In this document: piece by piece, positions 17,091 to 27,395 of the stretch
How positions within the stretch are numbered: position 1 is the first letter of the stretch
How the letters are laid out: every line of letters starts with the position of its first letter
NCBI GenBank assembly: GCA_014116815.1
Contig: JACGYV010000007.1
Coordinates: 14,744-78,743, forward strand
DNA length: 64,000 bases
DNA from: Holosporaceae bacterium 'Namur'
GTDB lineage: Bacteria > Pseudomonadota > Alphaproteobacteria > Rickettsiales > Midichloriaceae
Direction: 5' to 3'
Made by a program: the position numbers and the translations under genes
Notes under the pieces: model-generated
What the model was told of the DNA's origin: nothing
Database searches by the model: none
The model's input: only the letters and a program-made list of their open reading frames with translations

Positions 17091-18746
17091 ATGTCGCTTA
17101 TTAACGGTTATAAAAAATTCAGAAAAGGTGTGCTAATATTTCTCGTGCTGGTAGAGATAGTGCTTTCAGCATTTATCTACCTTGAATCAACCGCATATTT
17201 CGGTGTTTATGATATAATAGAAATATCAATTACGTTTGCACTGATTTTTTATGTATTCATGCTTTCAAATGACCTTGAAGACTATGAAAATAAAGAAATT
17301 AAAGAAGGGTATATAGCTAAAATTTCCCCAAGCGCGCTAATTTATATTAATAGGGAAGGAAGTTTGGAAATTTTAAACGGAAGTTACAGTTCTTTAGGTA
17401 TGCCTACAAATATGAATGCTAAGTCATTCAAAGCATTGTTTTCGCTTAAAGAATGGGAAAAGATTGAAAATATAGTAACTAAATCCACTCCAAAGAAACA
17501 AAAAACCTCCGGGTTTATTTCATTTTTAGATAATACCGGACAACTTAAGTATTTATATTATGTAGCGCAAGTAGCAAAACGTTATAAACTTGAGGGGCTA
17601 TTGGTGTGGCTCTTTGATGTTTCCGAAACTAAATCTCAAGAATTAAATTTAACTCAACTGTTTCATAAATACAGAGTAATGAGCTATGAATTGGATTTGC
17701 TGATTAATAGTTTACCTATTCCTACCTGGAAAAGAGGAGTTGACGGGAAAATTATTTTTTGTAATCAGGCATATAAGGATTTAATACAAAAAATGGGGTA
17801 TAATGATTTTTCCGGAAATATACCGGAATTTAATAATTTTTTTCATGAAGGAGTAAGTAAAGATGAGTCAGAAGAAGTAAGTATAAAAAAAGTATTTATT
17901 ATTGATAATCAACCGGTAATTTTACGAATAAATGAAGTCAAGGTATCAGGCGAAGGAAGTATAGGTTATTGTAATTTTATAAATGAAATGGAGCAACTTG
18001 AGAAGAAAGTTATTGCTTTAAATAATACTTTGGAAAGTTTATTGAAAATTGATGCTAATGCACTACTGATAATAAATAATTTGGGGAATGTAGCTTTCTA
18101 TAACCAAGCTTTTATTACCTTATTTAATTTAGAGCAGAATAGTATTTCCTCTAATCTTAGCTTTTCATCACTCATAGATAAAATGAGGGAGAAAGGTAAG
18201 CTTCCTGAAGTAAAAAATTATAAAGAATTTAAATGGCAGCAGATGAAGTATATAACGGAGCAAACTGAATCCGAATTTTTCTTTATGTATCTGCCCGACG
18301 GAAAAACTTTAAAAGTATCGGTGATTCCGGTGCAAGGAGGGGATACTGTTTTCCGCTATGAGAATATAATAGAGCAGCTTGCGATGGGAAGAGTTTATAA
18401 TGAACATATAAATGTACTTAAGACATTAGTTGCGGCATATGATTACGCCACAGCTATTTTAGGGCATAACGGAAAGTTGCTTATATGCAATGATAAGTTT
18501 ATTAAGCTATTTGATTTTGCGGATTCTCCAGAACAAATGCACTTTATGGATATGATGCTCGCCCAAGAAAAAGCTTTTCAATCAGTTGATTCCTATCAAA
18601 ATTATAAAAATGCTTTAACGGGCGCACTCGATCAAAGAAGTAATATTTCAATAGCTTTGCAATTTAAGGATAAGCAAAAAATAGAAGCAAAAATTGAACC
18701 CTTGCCTGATAACAGCATTATGATTAAATATATAAATGCAGCTTAA
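17091..18746 (+). CDS. Membrane-anchored PAS-domain protein without output domain
   Basis: 551 aa. Two N-terminal transmembrane helices (about 13-35 and 41-58). At least three PAS-like domains follow (around 80-185, 200-300 and 310-410), with recognisable starts such as LINSLPIPTWKRGVDGKIIF and LLKIDANALLIINNLGNVAF. A fourth begins near 440 (LVAAYDYATAILGHNGKLLI). No histidine kinase DHp/CA, GGDEF or HTH region is present after the last PAS domain. It resembles the sensory half of an alphaproteobacterial PAS kinase whose kinase module is missing. Alternative reading: it signals by protein contact. Function unknown. Confidence 0.75.
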   Translation: MSLINGYKKFRKGVLIFLVLVEIVLSAFIYLESTAYFGVYDIIEISITFALIFYVFMLSNDLEDYENKEIKEGYIAKISPSALIYINREGSLEILNGSYSSLGMPTNMNAKSFKALFSLKEWEKIENIVTKSTPKKQKTSGFISFLDNTGQLKYLYYVAQVAKRYKLEGLLVWLFDVSETKSQELNLTQLFHKYRVMSYELDLLINSLPIPTWKRGVDGKIIFCNQAYKDLIQKMGYNDFSGNIPEFNNFFHEGVSKDESEEVSIKKVFIIDNQPVILRINEVKVSGEGSIGYCNFINEMEQLEKKVIALNNTLESLLKIDANALLIINNLGNVAFYNQAFITLFNLEQNSISSNLSFSSLIDKMREKGKLPEVKNYKEFKWQQMKYITEQTESEFFFMYLPDGKTLKVSVIPVQGGDTVFRYENIIEQLAMGRVYNEHINVLKTLVAAYDYATAILGHNGKLLICNDKFIKLFDFADSPEQMHFMDMMLAQEKAFQSVDSYQNYKNALTGALDQRSNISIALQFKDKQKIEAKIEPLPDNSIMIKYINAA

Positions 18747-18857
18747 AAAAATAGTTGAAAGGCTCTTAAAAATTTAAAATACCTTATTGAGTTTTTTTTA
18801 AATCTTCGGCTCTTTCCTGCTAAAGTAAAGAACCGGTGTTAATACTGTTAAACTGTC

Positions 18858-19289
18858 TTATCTTTTATTATATTGTTTGGTATGGTGAGGTCTACGCATA
18901 TGTTGCTTAGTTTTTATTGAAGCAAGAACTGCGCATGATAAAAATGCAAACCCGGAAAAGCAAGTGACTGCGGCAATATAAGTATTATTTTCTTCGCCGG
19001 CAAGTAGTATAGTTGCATAAATGATTGTAACGGCAAGCACCAATCCGAACAATTGACCTATCTTCGCAGTGCTGGTCATTGCGCGTAAATATTTGTTTTC
19101 CCAATCATGCCGATGTTTTTGCTCTTGTTTTATGATATCTGCAAGCTTATTAGCTAATCCGGGAGAAATCTCATCATAACTTTCAAGTAGTGCAGGAGAA
19201 GGAAGCGCTAAGCCTCTGGATTGATCCGAATAGTTATCTCTGTTGTTGTATCTGTATCTTGGTTTATTATCTCTTCTGTTGTCTTTCAT
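18858..19289 (-). CDS. DUF2335-family membrane protein
   Basis: 143 aa. A charged N-terminus rich in Arg/Asn/Tyr (about 1-30) is followed by the family segment LADIIKQEQKHRHDWENKYL and two transmembrane helices (about 75-95 and 105-125), ending with a basic tail. This order, basic lead then EQxHRH...E then a hairpin of two helices, is the DUF2335 pattern. DUF2335 proteins are small predicted membrane proteins found on plasmids, phages and chromosomes; function is unknown. The start overlaps the 3' end of the next upstream ORF by 23 bases. Confidence 0.65.
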   Translation of the reverse strand: MKDNRRDNKPRYRYNNRDNYSDQSRGLALPSPALLESYDEISPGLANKLADIIKQEQKHRHDWENKYLRAMTSTAKIGQLFGLVLAVTIIYATILLAGEENNTYIAAVTCFSGFAFLSCAVLASIKTKQHMRRPHHTKQYNKR

Positions 19290-19479
19290 GGCTACCTTTT
19301 ACTTTTTCTAAAATACGATTTATATCTTTTGCTACCATTCCCGTATCCCTGGCAATATGCCTGCTTACATCATAATCACTTATAATTAATCTGTGTTTAA
19401 ACTTTAAGAAGCAACTTGAGGTTATTCCCTCAATTAAATGCCAAAATAACTTTGCCGGGCTAATATGGTGTTTTTTCAT
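19267..19479 (-). CDS. Small protein, possibly DUF1127-like
   Basis: 70 aa ORF overlapping the start of the DUF2335 gene by 23 bases in a different frame. The C-terminal half, DVSRHIARDTGMVAKDINRI, weakly resembles the DUF1127 (YjiS) pattern of 'L.DIGL.R.DI'. The N-terminal half is hydrophobic and basic. The overlap with an expressed-looking downstream gene favours a real, coupled ORF, but the family match is faint and no other support is visible. Confidence 0.4.
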   Translation of the reverse strand: MKKHHISPAKLFWHLIEGITSSCFLKFKHRLIISDYDVSRHIARDTGMVAKDINRILEKVKGSHERQQKR

Positions 19480-19628
19480 TTTTACTAAAATATAAAATCT
19501 TCCCTAATTACAACAGATAATAAACGTTTTATCAATAAAATTATATAGAGAATTTACACACTTATTAAATATTCGGTAAAAATAGCTTTACACATGACAA
19601 GATTAATTTATATAAAAAATAATTGCAT

Positions 19629-19705
19629 GTTCCCGTAGCTCAGCAGGATAGAGCGTTGGATTCCTAATCCAAAGGTCACAGGTTCGAATCCCGTCGGGAA
19701 CGCCA
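19629..19705 (+). tRNA. tRNA-Arg (anticodon CCU)
   Basis: Complete cloverleaf: acceptor GTTCCCG/CGGGAAC, D-arm AGCTC..GAGC, anticodon stem TTGGA/TCCAA around TTCCTAA with anticodon CCT, T-arm CACAG-GTTCGAA-TCCCG with the usual TTCGAATC, and an encoded CCA at 19703-19705. Reads AGG codons. It precedes the RND efflux operon. Confidence 0.96.
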
Positions 19706-19955
19706 GCAAAATTAAGCATAGTATAAATTAAGGTTGCTTAATTATGCCGGGTTTTTACATAACACTTATCACCGGATTATCGATTAAATAGGATGTATAT
19801 ACTCTGGATATAAGAAGTTTATAATATACGACGCTCAAAAAAAACTTTTTTTATAACAAAAGAACACTATACTATTAATTAATAGGTAAAAATAACTGCC
19901 GAAATAATTAGTAAATACTGATATGTTAATTTTATCAGGTTTTGAGGTGTTCAGT

Positions 19956-21113
19956 ATGCGTTATAGATTTTATAATAAATCATCAATATTTAAATATATA
20001 GGGGTGTTTTCTTTGCTTGCACTGGCGGCTTGTAAAGATGAGGCAAAAAATATGCAGCCTCCTGCCCCGCAAGTTTCAATACAGGAAATAACTCTTGAAG
20101 ATATTGAGCTTGAATATGAATATCCGGGAAGAGTAGCGGGAATAAAAGAAGTTGAGATCCAAGCGAGAGTCGAGGGTATAATATTAGAACGCAAATATAC
20201 CGAAGGTAAGCTTGTGAAGCAGGGAGATGTTTTATTTCAAATAGACCCTGAGCCGTTTAAGGCGTCGTTAAAACAAGCAAAAGCAAAGTTGCAGGATAGC
20301 AGCGATCTTTTAAAACGAACCAAGCGTGATTTACAGCGTACTGAAGAACTGCTCAAACGTAAATTCGTAACGGTTCAGGAGCGCGATAATGCACTTTATA
20401 GCTATCAACAGGCACAAGCTTCAGTGAAACAAGCGGAAGCCGAAGTTAAAACCGCTCAAATAAATTTAGGTTATACTAAAGTAGTTGCACCGATTTCGGG
20501 GATTACCAGCCAGGAATCTCACTCTGAAGGCAGCTTAGTAGGAGGAAGTTCAGGTAATAATCTTTTAACCCGAATTACTCAATTTGACCCGGTATATATT
20601 AATTTCGCCTATCCGGACAGTGATGCTTTAAACCGTCAAAAATCAGTTACTCAAAATGAGGGAAGCTCAACCGAAAACAACCTGAAAGTAGAAGTTAAAC
20701 TTGGGGATAATACAGCTTATCCGCATGAAGGCGATATCAATTTTACGGATGTGATAATAGATAGTGCAACCGGAACTATAAATGCAAGAGCTATTGTTCC
20801 GAATCCTGAAATGAAATTATTACCCGGGCAGTTTGTGAGAGTTAAAGTTAAAGGTTTAAAAGACCATAGCAAAGTTATAATTCCGGAAAAGGCGATAATT
20901 CAAACTGCACAAGGGGCAATCGTATATGCAGTTGATAATGAAAATAAGGCGGTAGTAAGGCCTGTTGTGCTCGGTGCAAAAGTAAATAAAGGACAAATTG
21001 TAAATAGCGGATTAAGTGCGGGGGATAAAGTCATCGTAGAAGGGATGATTAAGGTTCGTCCGAGCCAGCCGGTGCAATTTGCTACATCCGAAGAATTGAA
21101 AAAGTCACAATAA
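19956..21113 (+). CDS. RND efflux periplasmic adaptor (lipoprotein)
   Basis: Membrane-fusion subunit linking an inner-membrane RND pump to an outer-membrane channel. I place the start at the ATG at 19956 (GAGG at 19944-19947), not the one at 19923, because it yields a normal lipoprotein signal ending in LALAAC with C26 as the lipidated residue. Domains in order are the beta-barrel half, the lipoyl half (EIQARVEGIIL and GDVLFQIDPEPFK), the coiled-coil hairpin (about 90-160) and the second lipoyl half (TKVVAPISGIT). The remaining beta-barrel and membrane-proximal domains follow. It is AcrA/MexA-like and is followed after 12 bases by the pump gene. Confidence 0.92.
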   Translation: MRYRFYNKSSIFKYIGVFSLLALAACKDEAKNMQPPAPQVSIQEITLEDIELEYEYPGRVAGIKEVEIQARVEGIILERKYTEGKLVKQGDVLFQIDPEPFKASLKQAKAKLQDSSDLLKRTKRDLQRTEELLKRKFVTVQERDNALYSYQQAQASVKQAEAEVKTAQINLGYTKVVAPISGITSQESHSEGSLVGGSSGNNLLTRITQFDPVYINFAYPDSDALNRQKSVTQNEGSSTENNLKVEVKLGDNTAYPHEGDINFTDVIIDSATGTINARAIVPNPEMKLLPGQFVRVKVKGLKDHSKVIIPEKAIIQTAQGAIVYAVDNENKAVVRPVVLGAKVNKGQIVNSGLSAGDKVIVEGMIKVRPSQPVQFATSEELKKSQ

Positions 21114-21125
21114 TTAGAGAGAGAT

Positions 21126-24100
21126 ATGATATCGCGTTTTTTTATAGATAAGCCTATTTTTGCTTCCGTACTCTCTATTATTATAGTATTGGCCGGGATT
21201 ATATCAATGCGTGCTTTACCGATTGCGCAGTATCCTGATATTATTCCGCCGGAAGTGGTTGTCTCCGCAAATTACCCGGGTGCAAGCGCAGAGGTGGTGG
21301 CAAGCACTATAGCAGCACCTCTTGAGGATCAGATTAACGGGGTTGACGGCATGCTTTATATGCGTTCATCAAGCTCAAACAGCGGGAAATTAGGCCTTAC
21401 CGTAACTTTTGAGATTGGCATTGACCCCGATCAGGCAACGATTAACGTAAATAATAGGGTGCAAGCCGCACTCGCACGACTGCCCGCCGAAGTTAGGCAG
21501 CAGGGGGTTACGGTTAACAAGCGCTCAAGTTCCATTTTACAGGTAATAACCTTATTTTCTCCTAATAACCGCTATGACCCGATTTATTTAAGTAATTATG
21601 CGTTGCTGAATATTATAGATGAACTGAAACGTACACCGGGCGTAGGGGATGCTTCACTTTTCGGGGCAAAAGATTATTCAATGCGTATTTGGCTTCATCC
21701 TGATAAACTCGCGCAATATAATTTAAGCCCAAGCGATGTTTCAGCAGCTATCGCTGAGCAAAATTCTCAATTTGCACCCGGGCAATTCGGGCAGGAGCCG
21801 GGCGGCAGCTCGCAGGCTTTTACCTATACTATCACTACCCAAGGCAGGTTTTCGGATATAAAGCAATTTGAAGATATTATCCTGCAAGCTGATTCTAAAG
21901 GTGCAACTTTAAGGTTGAAAGATGTGGCACGGGTTGAGCTCGGTGCTTTAGATTATAGCTTTGCGGCAACTTATAACGGCAACCCTTCGGTTGCCGTCGG
22001 GATTTATCTGCAACCCGGCGCTAACGCTTTAGCAACCACGGAAGCAGTAGCTAAAACCTTAGAGAAGCTAAACAAAAATTTCCCTGAAGGAGTGGCTTAT
22101 GCACTGCCGTTTGATACTACCAAATTTGTAAGCTCGTCAATCAAGGAGGTTATTACAACTTTTTTTGAGGCAATTTTGCTTGTAGTAATTGTGGTTTATG
22201 TCTTTTTGCAAAATGCAAGAGCGACCATTATTCCTATAATTGCTGTTCCGATATCGTTAATAGGAACTTTCGCCGGGATGTATCTGTTAGGGTTTTCTAT
22301 AAATATGTTAACGCTTTTCGGGATGGTGCTTGCAATTGGTATTGTAGTTGATGATGCAATCGTTGTGCTTGAGAATGTAGAACGAATTATGAGAACCGAA
22401 GGCTTAAATTCGCATGATGCTTCGGTAAAAGCCATGGAAGAGGTGAGCGGCCCTGTTATCGCGATTGTTCTCGTGTTATGTGCGGTATTTGTTCCGGTTG
22501 GGTTTATGGGAGGCTTAACGGGTGAAATGTATAAACAGTTTGCAATAACAATTGCCGTTTCGGTAACTATTTCAGGGTTTGTAGCATTAACCTTAACTCC
22601 TGCACTTTGTGTACTCATGTTAAAAAATGATCATCAGGAACCGTTTAAAATATTTGAGAAGTTTAATAAATGGTTTGAAAGCGTAACTGATAAGTATAGT
22701 GCAGGTGTACGTTATATTATACTACGTACCGGAAGGGGGCTTGCAATATTCGGCGTACTGATTTTATTCTCGGCTATAATGTTTGCGCGTACTCCAACCG
22801 CTCTCGTCCCTGAAGAAGACCAAGGTTATATACTTGCTATGCCTTTTTTACTTCCGGGTGCTTCGCTCTCTCGTACAATTACGGTTACCGATGAAGTTAC
22901 CAAGCGAATGATGAGTCACCCTGCGGTTAAAAGCATTGTAACTTTTGCCGGTTTTGATCTTCTTTCCGCTTCCTCTAAAAGCAGCGCGGGAGCTTCATTC
23001 GTTGCACTTAAAGATTGGGATGAAAGAAAGGATCCTACGCATGATTCCAGAGCTCTAACCCGAACTTTTATGGGTATGGGAGCAGATATAAAAGAAGCTG
23101 TATTTATGGCTTTCAACCCGCCGCCGATCACCGGGATCAGTATGACGGGAGGATTTGAATTTTATTTACAGAATAAGAGCGGAGCCGATATTCAAACGAT
23201 AGCTGCAACCGCAAATCAATTAGTGACTGAAGCAAGCAAGCGCCCTGAGCTTAGCGGTATGCAAACCACGATTTCAGTTAACATACCTCAATATTCAATT
23301 ATTGTAGATAGAGTGAAAGCGAAAGCTTTAGGAGTATCAATAAGCACATTGTTTTCTACGATGACAAGTACTTTCGGTAATTCGTATATTAATGATTTTA
23401 ATTTATACGGTAAGCCGTACAAGGTAATTCTGCAATCGGATGCCGACTTCAGAAGCAGCCCTGAAAATTTAAAACATGTTTTTGTTAAATCAAGTAGCGG
23501 TAAAATGATTCCGCTTGATGTGCTGGTGCAGGTGAAGCGAACGGTAGGGACTGATCTGGTCGAGCGCTTTAATGCTTTCCCGGCGGCTAAAATTATGGGT
23601 GCGCCTGCTGCCGGCTTTAGCTCCGGGCAAGCGTTGGCAGCTATAGAAGCAGTAGTTCAGGAAACGTTATCTTCTGATTACACTATCGGGTGGACGGGTT
23701 CAGCCTATCAGGAAAAGGCAGCGAGCGGCTCCAGCTCATCAGCTTTCGGCTTTGGAATTGTCATGGTATTTTTAATTTTGGCTGCGCTTTATGAGCGGTG
23801 GTCATTACCTTTCGCGGTAATTCTGGCGGTGCCTTTTGCTATCTTCGGCGCATTGCTTGCGATCTTTTTAAGAAATATGAATATAGACTTATATTTCCAA
23901 GTCGGTTTATTAACCTTAATCGGGCTTGCGGCAAAAAACGCCATACTGATTATCGAATTTGCCGTTATGCTGCATAAAGAGGGCAAATCAGTTGCTGAAG
24001 CGGTAATTGAAGCAGCTCACCTTCGTTTCCGCCCGATTATTATGACGTCACTGGCATTTATTTTAGGATGTATGCCTCTTGCTTTAAGTTCAGGCGCAGG

Positions 24101-24251
24101 CTCTGCAAGTCGACATTCCATAGGAACCGGGATTATAGGAGGAATGCTTGCCGCAACCTTTATTGCAGTCTTCTTTATTCCTCTGTTTTTTAAACTGGCT
24201 TTAAAGCTTGGTGATTATTGCTCTAGTTTATTCCACGGCAGAAATAGATAA
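21126..24251 (+). CDS. RND-family efflux pump, HAE1 (AcrB/MexB-like) permease
   Basis: 1041 aa, the usual length for HAE1 pumps. It opens [20 protein letters not shown], the first helix seen in AcrB-like pumps. The large periplasmic loop contains [20 protein letters not shown]4 has the proton-relay aspartates in [16 protein letters not shown], matching Asp407/Asp408 of AcrB. A second periplasmic loop and a second six-helix bundle follow ([17 protein letters not shown], with the conserved Lys940-type residue). Together with the adaptor it likely exports lipophilic toxins, antimicrobials or host compounds. No outer-membrane TolC gene is nearby. Confidence 0.95.
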   Translation: MISRFFIDKPIFASVLSIIIVLAGIISMRALPIAQYPDIIPPEVVVSANYPGASAEVVASTIAAPLEDQINGVDGMLYMRSSSSNSGKLGLTVTFEIGIDPDQATINVNNRVQAALARLPAEVRQQGVTVNKRSSSILQVITLFSPNNRYDPIYLSNYALLNIIDELKRTPGVGDASLFGAKDYSMRIWLHPDKLAQYNLSPSDVSAAIAEQNSQFAPGQFGQEPGGSSQAFTYTITTQGRFSDIKQFEDIILQADSKGATLRLKDVARVELGALDYSFAATYNGNPSVAVGIYLQPGANALATTEAVAKTLEKLNKNFPEGVAYALPFDTTKFVSSSIKEVITTFFEAILLVVIVVYVFLQNARATIIPIIAVPISLIGTFAGMYLLGFSINMLTLFGMVLAIGIVVDDAIVVLENVERIMRTEGLNSHDASVKAMEEVSGPVIAIVLVLCAVFVPVGFMGGLTGEMYKQFAITIAVSVTISGFVALTLTPALCVLMLKNDHQEPFKIFEKFNKWFESVTDKYSAGVRYIILRTGRGLAIFGVLILFSAIMFARTPTALVPEEDQGYILAMPFLLPGASLSRTITVTDEVTKRMMSHPAVKSIVTFAGFDLLSASSKSSAGASFVALKDWDERKDPTHDSRALTRTFMGMGADIKEAVFMAFNPPPITGISMTGGFEFYLQNKSGADIQTIAATANQLVTEASKRPELSGMQTTISVNIPQYSIIVDRVKAKALGVSISTLFSTMTSTFGNSYINDFNLYGKPYKVILQSDADFRSSPENLKHVFVKSSSGKMIPLDVLVQVKRTVGTDLVERFNAFPAAKIMGAPAAGFSSGQALAAIEAVVQETLSSDYTIGWTGSAYQEKAASGSSSSAFGFGIVMVFLILAALYERWSLPFAVILAVPFAIFGALLAIFLRNMNIDLYFQVGLLTLIGLAAKNAILIIEFAVMLHKEGKSVAEAVIEAAHLRFRPIIMTSLAFILGCMPLALSSGAGSASRHSIGTGIIGGMLAATFIAVFFIPLFFKLALKLGDYCSSLFHGRNR

Positions 24252-24362
24252 GGGATCGTAAAATAAATCATAAATATATTTGTAATTTAATTTACTGTAT
24301 GTGCTATTTAACCTTATTGCCGCAAATTTAAAAATATTTAAAGTTTATTTTTTTAGAATTCG

Positions 24363-24377
24363 TTAACTAAATATTAA
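24363..24377 (+). promoter_or_regulatory. CtrA-type box TTAA-N7-TTAA upstream of nhaA
   Basis: Perfect match TTAACTAAATATTAA, 21 bases before the nhaA start codon. CtrA is the master cell-cycle regulator of alphaproteobacteria and its consensus is TTAA-N7-TTAA. A single short match could be chance in AT-rich DNA. Confidence 0.35.
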
Positions 24378-24398
24378 CCATTTTGATTTAATGTTTTT

Positions 24399-25580
24399 AT
24401 GATAAGTGGTCTTAGTCAAATAGCGGATAATATGGCATTAAATCTTAGAAAATTTATTAAAACCGAAGCTTTTTCAGGGGTATTATTGATTTGTAGCTTA
24501 TTCCTTGCGGTAGTTATAAGTAATACTGCATTATATGAATATTACCTGAAGTTTATTAAATTACCCGTGTGCTTGAGAATCGGCGGCTTCGGAACTACTA
24601 CTACTTTTCTCAAGCTCATTAATGATGGGCTTATGACCCTATTTTTCCTCCTGATAGGATTGGAAATGAAATATCACCTGGTAGTCGGTGAATATAAGGA
24701 AAGGAATAAATTGATACTGCCGACCTTTGCGGCAATAGGCGGGCTAGTGATTCCGGCACTGATATATATGTACTTTAATCATAACCAGATTACCGAAAAA
24801 GGATGGGCAATACCGGTGGCAACCGATACTGCGTTCGTGTTAGGTATTTTATCATTCTTTGCCAGAAAAATATCTTTAGAGCTCAGGCTTTTTATTATCG
24901 GGTTTTCATTAATTGATGATGCGCTTGCAATTATTATTTTAGCATTGTTTTATACCTCCGCTATTAATACAGCTGCGCTTTTGATTGCAGCTCTTGTGAC
25001 CATAGCACTATGCGCATTAAATTATTTTAAAGTAAAAGAAGTAAAATACTATGCAATACTCGGTGTACTGCTATGGATCTTTATAGTTGAAGCAGGAGTC
25101 CATGGGACGCTGGCAGGGGTCATACTTGCTATTTTTATTCCTGTTGCAATTGAGGAGAGCAATGCTTCACCTCTTAAAGAGCTGGAAGCTAATTTACACC
25201 CTTTTGTTAACTACTGTATTTTACCGATATTTGCCTTTATAAATTCTGAAATACCGCTGAAATACTTAACTACTGACGTTCTTTTTTCAAATTTAGGTTT
25301 AGGTATAATTTTAGGTTTATTTTTCGGTAAGCAGTTTGGTATATTTGTATTTTCTTATCTGGTTGTAAAATTAAAATGGTGTATGCTGCCGAATAACACC
25401 GGTTGGGCAAAATATTATGCAGTATGCGTTTTAGGCGGGATAGGCTTCACTTTAAGCTTGTTTATCGGGGGGCTCACTTTCGAGAAGCAAGAATTTGTAA
25501 ATATTATGCGCTCATCGGTAATCATAGCTTCTATGGTTTCTGCTTTATTCGGGATTTTGATATTGAAGTTTATAAAATAA
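24399..25580 (+). CDS. nhaA: Na+/H+ antiporter NhaA
   Basis: 393 aa with about twelve transmembrane helices. NhaA signatures present: FLLIGLEMKYHLVVGE near the N-terminus, the TDTAFVLGILSFF segment (the TDxAF pattern, corresponding to the TM4 unwound helix), and LIDDALAIIILALFY in which the paired Asp residues (Asp163/Asp164 in E. coli) carry Na+/H+. The ATG at 24399 gives a longer N-terminus than needed (MISGLSQIADN); the ATG at 24432 gives MALNLRKFIK. Role: sodium and pH homeostasis in the inner membrane. Confidence 0.92.
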   Translation: MISGLSQIADNMALNLRKFIKTEAFSGVLLICSLFLAVVISNTALYEYYLKFIKLPVCLRIGGFGTTTTFLKLINDGLMTLFFLLIGLEMKYHLVVGEYKERNKLILPTFAAIGGLVIPALIYMYFNHNQITEKGWAIPVATDTAFVLGILSFFARKISLELRLFIIGFSLIDDALAIIILALFYTSAINTAALLIAALVTIALCALNYFKVKEVKYYAILGVLLWIFIVEAGVHGTLAGVILAIFIPVAIEESNASPLKELEANLHPFVNYCILPIFAFINSEIPLKYLTTDVLFSNLGLGIILGLFFGKQFGIFVFSYLVVKLKWCMLPNNTGWAKYYAVCVLGGIGFTLSLFIGGLTFEKQEFVNIMRSSVIIASMVSALFGILILKFIK

Positions 25581-25593
25581 GCGGTTTGGAATT

Positions 25594-27249
25594 CTAACGA
25601 AAAAACTTATTGATAACTTGATCCAATCTACTGAAAAGTACTTCGCCAAGGTGGTTATGATTCTTTATACTGATTGAGTTTCTATAGAACTTTTCTACAT
25701 TATGTCCGATGCCGATTGCAATTAGTTCAAGCGGCATTCTTTCTATTCTTTTTATAGTATTTATTAAATGGGAAGATAAATAGCCGGGTGAATTATTAGC
25801 AATAGTTACTTCGTCAAGGGGTGCGCCGTCCGATATTACTATTAGAATCTTACGTTTCTCGGGACGTTTTAAAATTCTTTCCGCTGCCCATTTTAATGCT
25901 TCTCCGTCTATGTTTTCTTTCAACATACTTTCTTTAAGCATAAGCCCGAAATTACGCGCAGATTTTTTCCATGAATCAAATCCTTTTTTATAAATAATAT
26001 GAAGTGTGCCGTTTAGCCTGCCCGGATCTTTCGGTGAGCCGGCTCCGAGCCATTTTTGAAAACTTTTTCCTCCCTTCCAATCAAGAGTGGTAAATCCTAA
26101 TACTTCTATGCTGATTTGTAGGGAATCCAGCGTTTTACTTAATAAATCCGCAAGCATTGAGGCGGTTGCAATATTATTTCCTCGCATTGAGCCTGAGTTA
26201 TCAATAAGTAGAGTAATGATGGTATCATTTAAATTATCCTGCTTAAACTTTTTGAAAACATTATTCAGTGTTTGATTACTAATCAGTCCGGCAAGTTTAG
26301 TGCTGTCTATTATACCTTCTTCATGCATCTTCTCCCATTTGCAGAATTTTCGTGCCATAAGCTTTTGCTTAAATTTTCTTGCCTGCTGTTCAAATTCTTT
26401 GCGTATGCCGGCAGTTTTTAAGCTTAATTGGTCACTGAGTATTTTTAGCTTTTCAATGCTTTCCAGTTTCTCGGCAGGTATTTCCTGATCAAACTCATTA
26501 GTAAATATTTTATAATCTAAAATCATATTATCCAAAAATGACGTATGATTTATTTGACTACCTTCAATCAGGGTAGGGTTTTTTAGATTAAACGGGCTCT
26601 TCTCTTCGGTAGGAATGGACTCGGGAGGTTGAGAAACGGTTTCTATAGGTGCTTCGAAATCCATGACTTCCGTTAGAGCTTTTTTCTCTTCTTCCTTAAT
26701 TGGTAAGATACTAACTAAGCTTTCAGCTGCGCTTATAAATCCTTTTGTATCTCTTAAAGTGAGCTTTAACTGCTCAAAATGCTCCCTATGTTGCTCGATA
26801 AATAATTTAGTCTTCGGGGACAAGTCAATAACAAAATTATTTAAATAATAGTGTAACCCTACATATAAAAATTGGGTATAATCATCATTTATTTTTTGTG
26901 TTTCAAGAAGCTTGGTCAATAAGTTTTTTTTTGTACCCGGATATTGTTCCATGCCTAAAATTTCGCACCTTACCGTGATTAAATGGGCTAAACATTTTTC
27001 ATGCTTTGTATGAGGATTGAGGGTATAAGAATTTACATCAAATTTTAACCTATAAGCTGCAGAATCAGCCAAGCCTTTTATAAACTCCAGTTGTTTAGGA
27101 GAGGTAATTCGGGGAAGAGTAACATGTTTATTTTCAAAAACAGTATTTTCAATTTCACTACTAAAATTAATACTTAAATCCGGTGCATGTGCAATTGCAC
27201 GTATGGATTTTTTTATAGATTCTTGATATTTTTCTAAATTTTTTAACAT
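25594..27249 (-). CDS. CobT-like VWA-domain protein (orphan)
   Basis: 551 aa. The C-terminal half (about 340-551) is a von Willebrand A domain with the MIDAS sequence LLIDNSGSMRGNN (DxSxS) and the later IVISDGAPLDE. The N-terminal half (about 1-250) is helical with an acidic/linker region around 200-240. This is the size and layout of cobaltochelatase CobT of aerobic B12 synthesis. No CobN, CobS or other B12 genes are in the window, and Rickettsiales do not make B12, so it probably works with a MoxR/CobS-type ATPase in another role. It is divergent from the GTA-like portal gene and converges with nhaA. Confidence 0.75.
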   Translation of the reverse strand: MLKNLEKYQESIKKSIRAIAHAPDLSINFSSEIENTVFENKHVTLPRITSPKQLEFIKGLADSAAYRLKFDVNSYTLNPHTKHEKCLAHLITVRCEILGMEQYPGTKKNLLTKLLETQKINDDYTQFLYVGLHYYLNNFVIDLSPKTKLFIEQHREHFEQLKLTLRDTKGFISAAESLVSILPIKEEEKKALTEVMDFEAPIETVSQPPESIPTEEKSPFNLKNPTLIEGSQINHTSFLDNMILDYKIFTNEFDQEIPAEKLESIEKLKILSDQLSLKTAGIRKEFEQQARKFKQKLMARKFCKWEKMHEEGIIDSTKLAGLISNQTLNNVFKKFKQDNLNDTIITLLIDNSGSMRGNNIATASMLADLLSKTLDSLQISIEVLGFTTLDWKGGKSFQKWLGAGSPKDPGRLNGTLHIIYKKGFDSWKKSARNFGLMLKESMLKENIDGEALKWAAERILKRPEKRKILIVISDGAPLDEVTIANNSPGYLSSHLINTIKRIERMPLELIAIGIGHNVEKFYRNSISIKNHNHLGEVLFSRLDQVINKFFR

Positions 27250-27283
27250 TTTTCTAATTTATTAGGTCGTGGGGACTTCCGTA

Positions 27284-27298
27284 TTAATATTATATTAA
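27284..27298. promoter_or_regulatory. CtrA-type box TTAA-N7-TTAA between cobT-like gene and GTA portal
   Basis: Perfect TTAATATTATATTAA in the divergent spacer: 35 bases upstream of the CobT-like start and about 100 bases upstream of the portal gene. In Rhodobacter GTA expression depends on CtrA, so location before a portal gene is suggestive. Chance cannot be excluded. Confidence 0.4.
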
Positions 27299-27395
27299 CT
27301 ATAACAATAAATATAAGATTAATAGTTTTTAAAAAATTACCTTACTTAATCATTACTTGTTTTTTTTAAAAAGTTAAATAAAAAGGTTGCTTATC

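Noticed and set aside
19923-19955. Longer N-terminus for the RND adaptor
   Set aside because: Extra 11 residues would precede the lipoprotein signal; the internal ATG has a GAGG site.
22196-22618. 140-aa minus-strand ORF
   Set aside because: Shadow inside the RND pump gene, whose motifs and frame are fully intact.
27387-27395. TTG start for the portal gene
   Set aside because: ATG at 27396 has a well-spaced AAAAGG site and gives the usual N-terminus.
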